Below are positions 1-8,071 of a stretch of DNA of 64,000 nucleotides, piece by piece. Every line of letters starts with the position of its first letter. Position 1 is the stretch's first letter. Source of the stretch: Edaphobacter aggregans DSM 19364 (GTDB lineage Bacteria; Acidobacteriota; Terriglobia; Terriglobales; Acidobacteriaceae); contig NZ_KN050791.1 in assembly GCF_000745965.1 (NCBI RefSeq), forward strand, positions 7,182 to 71,181. The letters run 5' to 3'. The translations under genes and the position numbers were made by a program. The notes beneath the pieces are model-generated. The model was given only the letters and a program-made list of their open reading frames with translations, was not told the DNA's origin and made no database searches.

Positions 1-1938
1 CGGTTGCACTTCGCTGAAAACTACTGGACTCAGCCGGGACAGCGCGTGTTCAACGTCAGCATCAACGGCACGCAGGTGCTCAGCAACTTCGATATCCTCG
101 CTACTGCTGGTGGGAAGAACGTCGCGCTCGTCGAGCAGTTCACGACGACCGCCGATGCCCAGGGCCAGATCGTGATTCGGTTCACCACGGTCAAGGACAA
201 TGCGGAGGTCAGCGGCATCGAAGTACTCTCATCGACTCCGACGAGCGCGCAGCCGGCGGCTCCGAGCAACCTGACGGCGACGGTGGCTTCGTCCAGCCAG
301 ATCAACCTGAGCTGGACAGCTTCGGTGACGTCGGGAGTTACTTACACGGTGCTTCGCAATGGAACCGCCGTGGCCAGTGGCCTGATCGGAACCACCTACA
401 CCGATACCGGCCTGACGGCCTCAACCAACTACTCCTACACCGTCGGGGCGGTAAATGCGGCCGGCACATCGCCGGTCTCCAACACCGCCACGGCCACCAC
501 GTCCGCTGCAAACACGTTGACCATCACCACGCAACCTGTAAATCAGACTGCTAATGTGGGCAGCTCCGCGACCTTCACCGTGGTCGCGGGTGGCACGGGT
601 CCTTTCACCTACCAGTGGCTGAAGAACGGCTCTCCGATCGCCGGAGCAACGTCTGCGAGCTACACAACGCCCACACTTGTATCCACCGATAGCGGAGAAC
701 AGTTCAGCGTCATCGTCGGCAATGCGACCAGCACCGTCACTTCAACTGCAGCTACTCTCACGGTCAACAACTCCGGATACCCCATCTTTCCCGGCTTCAT
801 CGGAGTCGATCTGAACAACAACACCAACGGTGTATGGGCCGATAACCAGATCTACGTCACTGTGATCGGCATCGATTCCAGCAACAACAAATTTGCCTAT
901 TTGAAGTTCGATGGCACAATCGTTGATTTCGCATTGAACGATGCTTCCGCAGCAAATCACCTGACAGGTCCGAACGGCCAGAATTACGGCAACTACTCAT
1001 TCACACTCGCACAAAGCAAGCTGTTGAAGATTCCAACCTTTATCTCCGCCCGTGCGTACATTTCGCTCGGCAATCCTCTGTACGTGCAGGTCAACGGAGA
1101 CGGTAATGGCAACGTGACGGGTTACGCAGGTCCAAACCCGCAGAACGGTACCGATCCAAATATCAACACTCACTTTGACTGGTATGAGTTCAACAACAAC
1201 AACGGTATCTTCATCAACACAACGCAGGTAGACGAGTTCGGTCTGCCGCTGCTTCTCGATGTCTGGGGCGCAGGCGGCGCCTTCCACCAGCAGGTCGGCA
1301 TCACCGAGTCGATCGCACAGATCGACAGCGAATTTGCCGCTGAGGTACCTGCGCAATTCCAGCCACCCACGATGTCCAACCTTCGCATTTTTGCGCCGGC
1401 GAAGCTTTCCATGGCTTCCGGCGGAACGAATGCGCACTACTTCGACAACTACATCGCAACTGCGTGGCAGCAGTTCAGCACGACCCCACTCACGGTAACC
1501 CTCAATGGTCGCCAGTTCCGCGGCACCACGTCGGGATCGACCTTCACGTTCACCGAGGTCAACCCGTCGTCGGCTCACGTTGGTGAGGTCTTTGTTGTCC
1601 AGCAACCCTCCACCCAGGACCTTCTGGGGTGCGCAGGAACGATGGCAACCGGAGTTCCGGGTACCACTCCGCAACTCCAGGATGAAAATGCAGTGCAGTT
1701 GCAACTGGAAAACCAGATCTGCTCCGCGACGAACCGCGGCGTCCTTCTCAACCCCGCGAATTGGACGAACGTATCGGCCTACTACGGTACGGCGCCGGCC
1801 AACTTCTACTCCCAGTTCTGGCACAAGCACTCCATTGGAGGGCTGGCATACGGCTTCTCCTACGACGACAACAACAACCAGAGCACAACCATTACTACTC
1901 CGCAGCCGGAGCATATGGCGTTCGGCATTGGCTGGTAG
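1..1938 (+). CDS. Secreted GH64 beta-1,3-glucanase with malectin-like, FN3 and Ig-like modules (5' partial)
   Basis: The gene enters the window already open, so its start and signal peptide lie upstream. The modules, numbered from base 4, are: about residues 1-75, the end of a malectin/carbohydrate-binding domain (PGQRVFNVSINGT, ending DNAEVSGIEVL); about 85-165, fibronectin type III (APSNLTATVASSSQINLSW); about 170-255, an immunoglobulin-like domain; about 260-644, a glycoside hydrolase family 64 (thaumatin-like laminaripentaose-producing glucanase) domain. The GH64 call rests on HFDWYEF followed 15 residues after its Glu by TTQVDEFG, resembling the Glu/Asp catalytic pair of that family, and on the long Asn-rich beta-sandwich sequence. 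It probably hydrolyses beta-1,3-glucan outside the cell. A strong terminator follows directly. The module order is seen; substrate specificity is inferred. Confidence 0.75.
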   Translation, partial: RLHFAENYWTQPGQRVFNVSINGTQVLSNFDILATAGGKNVALVEQFTTTADAQGQIVIRFTTVKDNAEVSGIEVLSSTPTSAQPAAPSNLTATVASSSQINLSWTASVTSGVTYTVLRNGTAVASGLIGTTYTDTGLTASTNYSYTVGAVNAAGTSPVSNTATATTSAANTLTITTQPVNQTANVGSSATFTVVAGGTGPFTYQWLKNGSPIAGATSASYTTPTLVSTDSGEQFSVIVGNATSTVTSTAATLTVNNSGYPIFPGFIGVDLNNNTNGVWADNQIYVTVIGIDSSNNKFAYLKFDGTIVDFALNDASAANHLTGPNGQNYGNYSFTLAQSKLLKIPTFISARAYISLGNPLYVQVNGDGNGNVTGYAGPNPQNGTDPNINTHFDWYEFNNNNGIFINTTQVDEFGLPLLLDVWGAGGAFHQQVGITESIAQIDSEFAAEVPAQFQPPTMSNLRIFAPAKLSMASGGTNAHYFDNYIATAWQQFSTTPLTVTLNGRQFRGTTSGSTFTFTEVNPSSAHVGEVFVVQQPSTQDLLGCAGTMATGVPGTTPQLQDENAVQLQLENQICSATNRGVLLNPANWTNVSAYYGTAPANFYSQFWHKHSIGGLAYGFSYDDNNNQSTTITTPQPEHMAFGIGW

Positions 1939-1955
1939 AGGCAATCGAAGACAGG

Positions 1956-1993
1956 GCGAGGCGGTCACTCCATGGCCGCCTCGCTTCTTTTTT
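1956..1993 (+). terminator. Rho-independent terminator of the GH64 gene
   Basis: A 9-bp perfect stem GCGAGGCGG / CCGCCTCGC (1956-1964 with 1976-1984) is followed by a T-rich run at 1985-1993, 17 bases after the stop codon. Confidence 0.85.
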
Positions 1994-2170
1994 AATATGG
2001 TGAATTCTGCTTTCTGCCCTTTCTCATTGCATACAGCAAGATCCGGTAGCAGGATTTTCTTTATCCTCTGCCCCAGACCATCTCCACCCGGGAGAGTAGT
2101 GGTCGACGTCTCTCGTCTTATCGGTAGCTTACTGATCGAACCGCTTGCTGATGTGCTCGACGGCTTGGTG

Positions 2171-2340
2171 GAACTTCAGCCTTATGGGTAAAAGCTCGGC
2201 GGAACTTCAGGATTATGCGGTAGTTTGCTTCAGTGTTATGGGGAAACGCGGCCGGAAAGTTATTGAAATATAAAGCATCCAACTTCAGCCTTATGGGTCA
2301 ACCGACACGTTGTGGGTTTGCGCATAAGGTGAAACTTTCG
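2171..2340. repeat. Cluster of five degenerate AACTTCAGCCTTATGGGT repeats in an AT-richer gap
   Basis: The 460-bp gap 1939-2399 has no convincing gene. It holds two exact copies of AACTTCAGCCTTATGGGT (2172-2189 and 2281-2298), two degenerate direct copies (about 2203-2220 and 2228-2243) and an inverted copy (GCGCATAAGGTGAAACTT, about 2321-2338). Arrays of one short motif in both orientations resemble recombinase or transposase binding sites at the end of a mobile element. No transposase reading frame remains. The neighbouring glycosyltransferase gene is also AT-richer than the window. Confidence 0.5.
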
Positions 2341-2399
2341 TCGCAGCCGATTTCGCGAAAAAGGTTCCATCCACGATGCATAGTTATTGAATCTGCCAT

Positions 2400-4052
2400 C
2401 TATTTGAGTTGCCACATTTCGTCCCGATTCGCAAACACTTGAATGCGCACATAATGATTTTTTATATAGTCACGAACGCGTTGTAGGTTATCCGCTTCCG
2501 GATGTTTGGAATCGGGTTGAAGCCAAGGCGACCATAGGATGTACGGAAGCTGGCTTTGTTCGATCTGTTGAATTGTTAGCGCTGCAAACTCTGGCGAGGT
2601 TCGTTCTGGAAGGAGCGTTTCCACGAAAACCGGGCTGCGAAGCCCTAGTGGCAAATACATGCTCGGCCACGTCGCTTGAAAAAAATCTTCCCCGGGTTTT
2701 GTGTGTGCCTCTAACCACTGAAACTCTTCCACGTCCGTGTGAGCAATGGCCATTGTTCCGCCATGAAGTTTTAACATCGTGTATTGCTGGCGGCGAACAC
2801 TTCTTACCTGTAGTGCCGCGAGGCATACGGTAGCGCCGTACAGACTCAAGATCGTCCAGCGGCGGAGCTTGTGTGGGGTCAGTTTTAGCAGAAATCTCAT
2901 CCAAAGGATGATCGCTGGCATTGAGACGGCATAGAGACGAGTCCAGTTGGATCTGGTAATGACGCTGAGTAAGAGGAATAGTCCTGCCGTTGCTAACAGC
3001 AGACTCTGGATGCCCTCCCTTGATCCTCTTTGTTGGTTACGCCAGCAGCCCCAAAACACCAACGGGTATACCGAGACGAGAAGGATGTAGATGAACAGCC
3101 GTTGGATCAACACGAGTCCGCCGATTCCTCGAAGCGAAGGAATGAGAAATCCGCGCGTGTGATCTATGTAGTGCCAGGGGTATATGACTTGGAAATACCA
3201 CAGAGCCTTGAAACCGGCAGTCGCAAGGAAGTACGCGTTCAGGACTAACCATGCGGTACAGAATGAAACTAAGAGGAGTGACTGATTCCTGAAAGTGGTA
3301 TGACATGACTTCTCGCAATTGTGCTCCCAAGCCGATACGAGAAGCATTCCAACTCCGACCGCCACACCGGCCGTTTGCGTAAAAGAAGACGCAACAGCGA
3401 GAAGTATCCCGGCCCCTACTAGCCGAGGGACACTTCTGCTCTCCATAACGAGCCTGGTAGCGCCCAACGCCGCAATGAGACTAAACCAATGATGCGTTAC
3501 GTCGAGTCGTCCTCCATAGACAAGGACGATAAAAAACATGGCTGTAAGTAGTGCTTCTGATCTCCTCATGAACTTGGAGGCGAGAGTGAAGCAAATGACG
3601 CTGAGAGCGACTCCCAATAGAATTGCCGCGAGGCTAGTCACCCATATCTTTTTGTCAAAGAGACGAAATAGAGCAAGAAAATACAGATCAAGTCCGGGCG
3701 GCGTGAATTGAAAGAAGTCTCTGTAGACGTGTTCGCCATTGGACATCCGTAGAGCATATTGCCAGAAGAATGTCTGATCCGCTGTCACAAGATACGGAAC
3801 GCCAGGAGAATAGAACAATCTGGAGTAGAGATAAGCACAAACAAAAAGTGCGAGAAGACAAGCATCTTTTAGAATCGGTATCAAGCTTTTGACATATTGA
3901 GATTGCTTTACTTCTGTAGGAGGCAGGTTTTCAGAAGTCGGCTTGGAATCGACCAGTGTGAATAGTGGCATCAATTGTTGTGATGATCTCGGCATTGAGT
4001 CGGGCTTATGCATCGGTCTAATAAGAATCCACGATAATTTGGTCGACCGCAT
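2400..4052 (-). CDS. GT-C fold (PMT/ArnT-like, family 39) membrane glycosyltransferase
   Basis: A 550-residue integral membrane protein with roughly ten hydrophobic segments. After the first helix comes a loop with DQTFFWQYALRMSNGEHVY and then DFFQFTPPGLDLYF. An acidic residue in the first periplasmic loop followed by a Tyr/Pro/Pro-Gly motif is typical of dolichyl/polyprenyl-phosphate mannosyltransferase-like proteins (GT39/GT83). The C-terminus is a soluble periplasmic domain of about 120 residues. It probably transfers a lipid-linked sugar in the periplasm; acceptor unknown. The start is uncertain: ATGs at 4052, 4013, 3998 and 3971 are all possible and none has a clear ribosome binding site. 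Base composition is visibly AT-richer than its neighbours, and repeats and a gene fragment flank it, so recent acquisition is likely. Confidence 0.65.
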   Translation of the reverse strand: MRSTKLSWILIRPMHKPDSMPRSSQQLMPLFTLVDSKPTSENLPPTEVKQSQYVKSLIPILKDACLLALFVCAYLYSRLFYSPGVPYLVTADQTFFWQYALRMSNGEHVYRDFFQFTPPGLDLYFLALFRLFDKKIWVTSLAAILLGVALSVICFTLASKFMRRSEALLTAMFFIVLVYGGRLDVTHHWFSLIAALGATRLVMESRSVPRLVGAGILLAVASSFTQTAGVAVGVGMLLVSAWEHNCEKSCHTTFRNQSLLLVSFCTAWLVLNAYFLATAGFKALWYFQVIYPWHYIDHTRGFLIPSLRGIGGLVLIQRLFIYILLVSVYPLVFWGCWRNQQRGSREGIQSLLLATAGLFLLLSVITRSNWTRLYAVSMPAIILWMRFLLKLTPHKLRRWTILSLYGATVCLAALQVRSVRRQQYTMLKLHGGTMAIAHTDVEEFQWLEAHTKPGEDFFQATWPSMYLPLGLRSPVFVETLLPERTSPEFAALTIQQIEQSQLPYILWSPWLQPDSKHPEADNLQRVRDYIKNHYVRIQVFANRDEMWQLK

Positions 4053-4137
4053 GCAAAAATTATGTCTTGTTTAGGTCGCCAGTTTGTTGAAGGTCCGAAT
4101 TCACTCCCAAGGTGCTGTATTCGAGCGAGGCTCGGAC

Positions 4138-4321
4138 CCCAAGCCCCTTCAGTAATCCGAAAATCCCTCTCCACTTCAGGCCAAAGCGCCGCCAGCGCCT
4201 TCTTATAATCCTCGCTCTCAAACGCAGCCAGAGCGGCCTCGTAGCTGTCGAACTCCACCACCACTGTCATCTGCTTCAGCCCTGCTTCGTGAGCCGTAAC
4301 CGCGCTCCCCGGCGCAGCTAG
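4138..4321 (-). pseudogene. Truncated duplicate of the DUF1330 gene
   Basis: The minus strand encodes VVVEFDSYEAALAAFESEDY and then KKALAALWPEVERDFRI, nearly identical in protein and DNA to the middle and end of the intact DUF1330 gene at 7477-7770. The N-terminal third of the domain is missing: similarity stops near 4320 inside AVTAHEAG. The original stop is lost, so the frame runs on into unrelated sequence. It is therefore a 5'-truncated copy left by a duplication or rearrangement about 3.2 kb from its source. Confidence 0.8.
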
Positions 4322-4472
4322 GGGTTTTACTAGTAGACGTTCGGAGATGCATAGCTTTACATTATGTCGGGAAGTACGTCTCTGTCATCCCTGAAAGCGG
4401 GGACTGTAGCTTCGAAAATCCGAAGCCGATCTGGCGGGGCCGCACGCCGTACGAAGACAGGGGGAGATGCCT

Positions 4473-5834
4473 ATGTACTCGAAGGGCGCAGTGTCCCGAT
4501 CTGTATCGGCGATTCTCTGCATTCTTGCTCTCTTGCCCGGTGACACCCTCGCATATCAGTCGCCAACTCCGCAGGCGCCTGCATCCGCGCCGCAAAAACA
4601 GGCGCAGAAGATCTCACCCGAGCAACTCGACGCCCTCGTAGCGCCCATTGCTCTGTACCCAGACCCACTGCTTGCCCAAACCCTCGCGGCATCCACCTAT
4701 CCTCTCGAGATCATTCAGCTCCAGCAGTGGCTGGAGAAGAACAAGAACCTGAAGGACAAAGCGCTATCAGATGCTGTAGCGAAACAGCCGTGGGATCCAA
4801 GCGTCCAGGCGATGGCCGCCTTGCCCGATGTGGTAAACCGCCTGGCGAACGACATTCAATGGACCACCGATTTAGGCAACGCGTTCCTTGCGCAGCAGAG
4901 CGATGTCATGGAAGCCGTTCAGCGGATGCGCAAGAAGGCCCAGGAAAAAGGCAACTTGAAATCCACCGAGCAACAGAAGGTGGAAACCAAGGTTGTCGAA
5001 AACAAAAGTGTCATCGTTGTCGAACAGGCCAATCCGCAAGTCGTGTACGTGCCCCAGTACGATCCTGTGATTGTTTATGGCCCGCCCGTCTATCCTTACC
5101 CGCCCATCTACTATCCGCCGGCATGGTACTACCCGGCTGGATTGGCTATTTCCTTCGGCGTTGGCGTCGCGATGGGGGCGTTCTGGAGCGGCGGTTGGTG
5201 CTGTGGATGCGGTTGGGGAGGCAACGACATCACCATCAACCGCAACAACAACTTCAATCGCAACGCGAACATTAATCGTCCCTCACAGCTCCCTTCCGGC
5301 GGTAATCGGGGCAACGTAGGCGATCGGGGGAACGCAGGCAACCGTCCCTCGCAACAACCAGCGAGCGGGGCCGGCGATCGATGGCAGCACAACCCTGAAC
5401 ATCGCGGAGGTGCGCCTTACCGCGACCGGGCAACCGCGGACAGATTTGGGGGTACCACACGTGGTGATTCGCTTGCCAACCGTCAGGCAAGCGCCCGTCA
5501 ACAGCTTGGCCGCCAGGGCGGCACTCTTGCCAGCTACCGGGGAGGTGGAGCCGGTTTGAGCAACAGGTCCGGCGGCGGCGCTGGACTTGGCAATAGTGCA
5601 GGTGGAGGCGGCCTCGGCAACAGGACCGGCGCAGGGGGAGCGGACCGCATTGGAAGCCGGGATCTCTCGCGAAGCGGTGGTGGAAACAGGGATGCCTTTG
5701 GCGGAGGTTCACGGGGATACAACGGTTCGAGCGCGCGCAGCAGCAGCAGTCGTGGTTCCTCCAGCATGTCGTCCCGTGGAGGCGGAGGCTTCAGTCGCGG
5801 TGGCGGAGGCAGAGGTGGAGGAGGGCGCAGGTGA
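4473..5834 (+). CDS. DUF3300 domain protein, exported, Gly/Arg/Ser-rich tail
   Basis: An exported protein of 453 residues. A signal peptide (hydrophobic stretch ILCILALLPGDTLAY) is followed by a DUF3300 domain at about 45-190, recognised by EQLDALVAPIALYPDPLLAQ, LAASTYPLEI and PQVVYVPQYDPVIVYGPP. Next come a hydrophobic Gly/Trp/Cys-rich segment and a long low-complexity tail with Asn/Gly, then Arg/Gly/Ser repeats. The ATG at 4473 is preferred over 4467 because a GGGGAG ribosome site ends six bases before it. Function is unknown. DUF3300 genes are often next to DUF2950 genes, as here (39 bases downstream), so the two probably act together at the envelope. Confidence 0.85.
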   Translation: MYSKGAVSRSVSAILCILALLPGDTLAYQSPTPQAPASAPQKQAQKISPEQLDALVAPIALYPDPLLAQTLAASTYPLEIIQLQQWLEKNKNLKDKALSDAVAKQPWDPSVQAMAALPDVVNRLANDIQWTTDLGNAFLAQQSDVMEAVQRMRKKAQEKGNLKSTEQQKVETKVVENKSVIVVEQANPQVVYVPQYDPVIVYGPPVYPYPPIYYPPAWYYPAGLAISFGVGVAMGAFWSGGWCCGCGWGGNDITINRNNNFNRNANINRPSQLPSGGNRGNVGDRGNAGNRPSQQPASGAGDRWQHNPEHRGGAPYRDRATADRFGGTTRGDSLANRQASARQQLGRQGGTLASYRGGGAGLSNRSGGGAGLGNSAGGGGLGNRTGAGGADRIGSRDLSRSGGGNRDAFGGGSRGYNGSSARSSSSRGSSSMSSRGGGGFSRGGGGRGGGGRR

Positions 5835-5873
5835 GCGGCTATGTCGCTAGAAAATGTTCACGGGAGCGCTGCT

Positions 5874-6890
5874 ATGCATACGAGAATGACCTCTCCGAAT
5901 CGAATTCGCTTTGGGAGTGCCTTGATGGCCGGCGCATTGGCCTGTGCGTGTCTGTGTGTGTCGCCTCTCGCCTCAGCGCAGCAATCCGGAGCGTCAAAAG
6001 CTTCCGCTCCTGCCGCTCCAACGACTCCGGCGGTCAAAGGCTTCGCGAGTCCACAACAGGCTGCGGATTCTCTGGTCGACGCGGCGGAAAAGTTTGACAT
6101 TCCCGCGCTCCTTGAGATGTTTGGTCCTGGCGGCGAGGACATCGTGTTCAGCGGCGAATTCGCGCAGGACAGAAAGCATGCCGCTGATTTCGTTGCCGAA
6201 GCTCGCGAAAAGAAAAACGTTTCCGTCGGTTCAAAAGCTGGAAACCGCGCATTCCTTCTGGTTGGCAACGAAGATTGGCCTTTCCCTGTGCCGATTGTGA
6301 AAAGCGGCGACAAGTGGTTCTTCGACGCCAAAGCCGGCCGGCAGGAACTCGTCTATCGCCGCATTGGTGCGAATGAACTTGACGCCATTGCGATTTGTCA
6401 CGGATACGTGGAAGCTCAATACGATTATGCATTTCGGAAGCGTCAAGGTTACGAAGTGAACCAATACGCCCAACGCATCATCAGCACTCCCGGCACCCAG
6501 GATGGCTTGGCCTGGCAAGACTCTGACGGTACATGGGCAGGCCCCATAGGCGAAAAGATTGCTCGTGCGATTGAACAGGGCTACACCATGGGCGCGGACC
6601 CCTACCATGGCTACTTCTTCAAAATTCTGAAGGGGCAGGGTCCTGCTGCGCCGCTGGGCGAAATGGACTACGTGGTGAAGGGCGTCATGATCGGAGGCTT
6701 TGCCCTTGCAGCTGTGCCGGCTGAGTACGCCGTGACCGGTGTGAGAAGCTTCATCGTCAGCCAGGACGGCGTCGTCTATGAGAAAGACATGGGGCCGAAG
6801 AGCATCGACGAGTTCAACAAGATGGAGCGCTTCAACCCGGACAAATCATGGGCTCCCGTGCAGGAAGCAGAACAAAGTACCCCAGACTAG
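5874..6890 (+). CDS. DUF2950 domain protein, exported
   Basis: A 338-residue exported protein. A signal peptide ending near VSPLASAQQ precedes a single DUF2950 domain that starts at FASPQQAADSLVDAAEKFD and contains the typical GNEDWPFPVPIVK, GRQELVYRRIG and DPYHGYFFKIL segments. The ATG at 5874 is chosen because CGGGAG lies eight bases upstream; an in-frame ATG at 5841 lacks a site. It follows the DUF3300 gene closely on the same strand and is probably co-transcribed. The biochemical role is not known. Confidence 0.85.
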   Translation: MHTRMTSPNRIRFGSALMAGALACACLCVSPLASAQQSGASKASAPAAPTTPAVKGFASPQQAADSLVDAAEKFDIPALLEMFGPGGEDIVFSGEFAQDRKHAADFVAEAREKKNVSVGSKAGNRAFLLVGNEDWPFPVPIVKSGDKWFFDAKAGRQELVYRRIGANELDAIAICHGYVEAQYDYAFRKRQGYEVNQYAQRIISTPGTQDGLAWQDSDGTWAGPIGEKIARAIEQGYTMGADPYHGYFFKILKGQGPAAPLGEMDYVVKGVMIGGFALAAVPAEYAVTGVRSFIVSQDGVVYEKDMGPKSIDEFNKMERFNPDKSWAPVQEAEQSTPD

Positions 6891-6896
6891 CGGACT

Positions 6897-7226
6897 CGAG
6901 AATCGTTGAATCGCCAGATATCCCGGCAGAGACCTCAGTTTATTCAGATCCCGCGCCATCGCAACGTATGAGCTCGGCTGAGTTTTGATGGAGATCGCGC
7001 CAAACACAAACACCTGCGAAGGCCGGGGCGAATCGATCACCTTGGCCACAGCCTTGCCCCTGGTCAATCTGCGCCACCTCCGCATCGCTCAAGCCGATGT
7101 TCTATTGAAGAACCTGTGAACATCATCGGTAGCCTGGCCATGACACGTGGCTGAAGCAAACAGTAGAAGTGAACCAGCGAGGCATCCGATCGACACAACC
7201 TTCTTCAAAACCTGTGGCTTCGCCAT
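6897..7226 (-). pseudogene. Frameshifted remnant of a small exported protein gene
   Basis: On the minus strand an ATG at 7226, preceded by AGGAG at good spacing, opens a 44-residue frame with a clear signal peptide (VSIGCLAGSLLLFASATCHG) and stops at TGA in the codons after FFNRTSA. The sense continues in the next frame (IGLSDAEVAQIDQG) and then in a third (KAVAKVIDSPRPSQVFVFGA, further on RDLNKLRSLPGYLAIQRFS). I recognise this as resembling a conserved exported protein of Acidobacteriota whose pattern is LxxAxLxxLxxGxVVxKV...REVxVFG...IVxFR. Two frameshifts and a missing C-terminus make it a pseudogene. Alternatively the 44-residue piece alone could be expressed, but it would lack a domain. 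Confidence 0.6.
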
Positions 7227-7360
7227 CGTGCCACTCCTCGCAGACGTGAATTTCTCTCCCGGATTACCAATGGTGTTCTAGGCTACATCGAAATCCATGG
7301 AACCGCGGTCCCCGAAAGGAGTATCCGCATCATGAGCACACGCGAGACTCTTCCTTGCTG

Positions 7361-7458
7361 CCGGACGGGTGGCCCACATTTGACCCAACCACAGACGGGT
7401 GCCCCATCTTCGGCGCGAAGCGCCTAAGGTGGGCAATCGCGCGAAGCTCGAACCGTAA
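7361..7458. repeat. Dispersed hairpin repeat, copy 1
   Basis: This copy shares GGACGGGTGGCCCACAT, ACCACAGAC, CATCTTCGGCGCG, GCGCCTAAGGTGGGCA and CGAAGC.CGAACCG with copy 2 at 16330-16424. The core at 7403-7433 is an imperfect palindrome (CCCATCTTCGGCGC, loop GAA, GCGCCTAAGGTGGG) able to fold as a hairpin on either strand. It sits just downstream of the DUF1330 gene. It behaves like a REP-type element; no coding potential seen. Confidence 0.8.
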
Positions 7459-7476
7459 AAACACAAGGGGGCACAA

Positions 7477-7770
7477 CTAAACCCCCTCCGCAATCCGAAG
7501 ATCCCTCTCCACCTCAGGGCCAAGCACTGCCAGCGCCTTCTTATAATCCTCGCTCTCATACGCTGCCAGAGCGATCTCGTAGCTGTCGAACTCCACCACC
7601 ACCGTCGTCTGCTTCAGCCCTGCTTCGTGAGCAGTAACCGCACTCCCCGGAGACACCAGAAGACGCGCCCCGAACTGCCCCAGCGCCGGCCCCGCCAGCG
7701 CAAGATAGCGGGTCATCATCGCCTCGTCACCAACCGTCCTGTACGCAACCACCCAGTAACCCTTCTTCAT
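7477..7770 (-). CDS. DUF1330 domain protein
   Basis: A 97-residue protein starting MKKGYWVVAYRTVGDEAMM and containing TTVVVEFDSYEIALAAYESE followed by DYKKAL, the hallmark of the DUF1330 family, a small ferredoxin-like (dimeric alpha/beta barrel) fold. Length is normal. No enzymatic role is established for the family. It stands alone on the minus strand. A 5'-truncated copy lies at 4138-4321, and a dispersed hairpin repeat lies just past its 3' end. Confidence 0.85.
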   Translation of the reverse strand: MKKGYWVVAYRTVGDEAMMTRYLALAGPALGQFGARLLVSPGSAVTAHEAGLKQTTVVVEFDSYEIALAAYESEDYKKALAVLGPEVERDLRIAEGV

Positions 7771-8071
7771 ATCGCCTTTATCCTCTCAGTTCAAAGATTG
7801 GTTCGCCTCCGCTTGAGATCCAGCCGCGCCTCTCCCCGATCTTTGCCAACCCAGACCGACAAGGCTTCTCCTCTACCTTCACCAATACGGCAACGGGCCA
7901 AGAGGCAGTGAAACTTGTGCCCCCAATCGTACCAAAGCTGCTTGCGAACGATCTGGTAGGATGGCTTGCGATTGGTGAGGGCATTTTGAGGCTGTCCTTT
8001 GCTGCGGACATCCGTTTTCGCTTTACCCTTCGTTCTAAAATTCCCCAACTCCAGCAGAAGGTTGTGTGGCT
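7771..8071. other. Intergenic region, no gene recognised
   Basis: About 300 bases between the divergent DUF1330 and GH2 genes. Short frames exist on both strands but none has a start with a ribosome site and a recognisable product. It must contain the promoters of both flanking genes; I could not place them with confidence. Confidence 0.5.

Noticed and set aside
4473..5834. Gly/Arg-rich tail of the DUF3300 protein as an RNA-binding RGG domain
   Set aside because: The protein has a signal peptide, so cytoplasmic RNA binding is unlikely; such tails are common in exported acidobacterial proteins.
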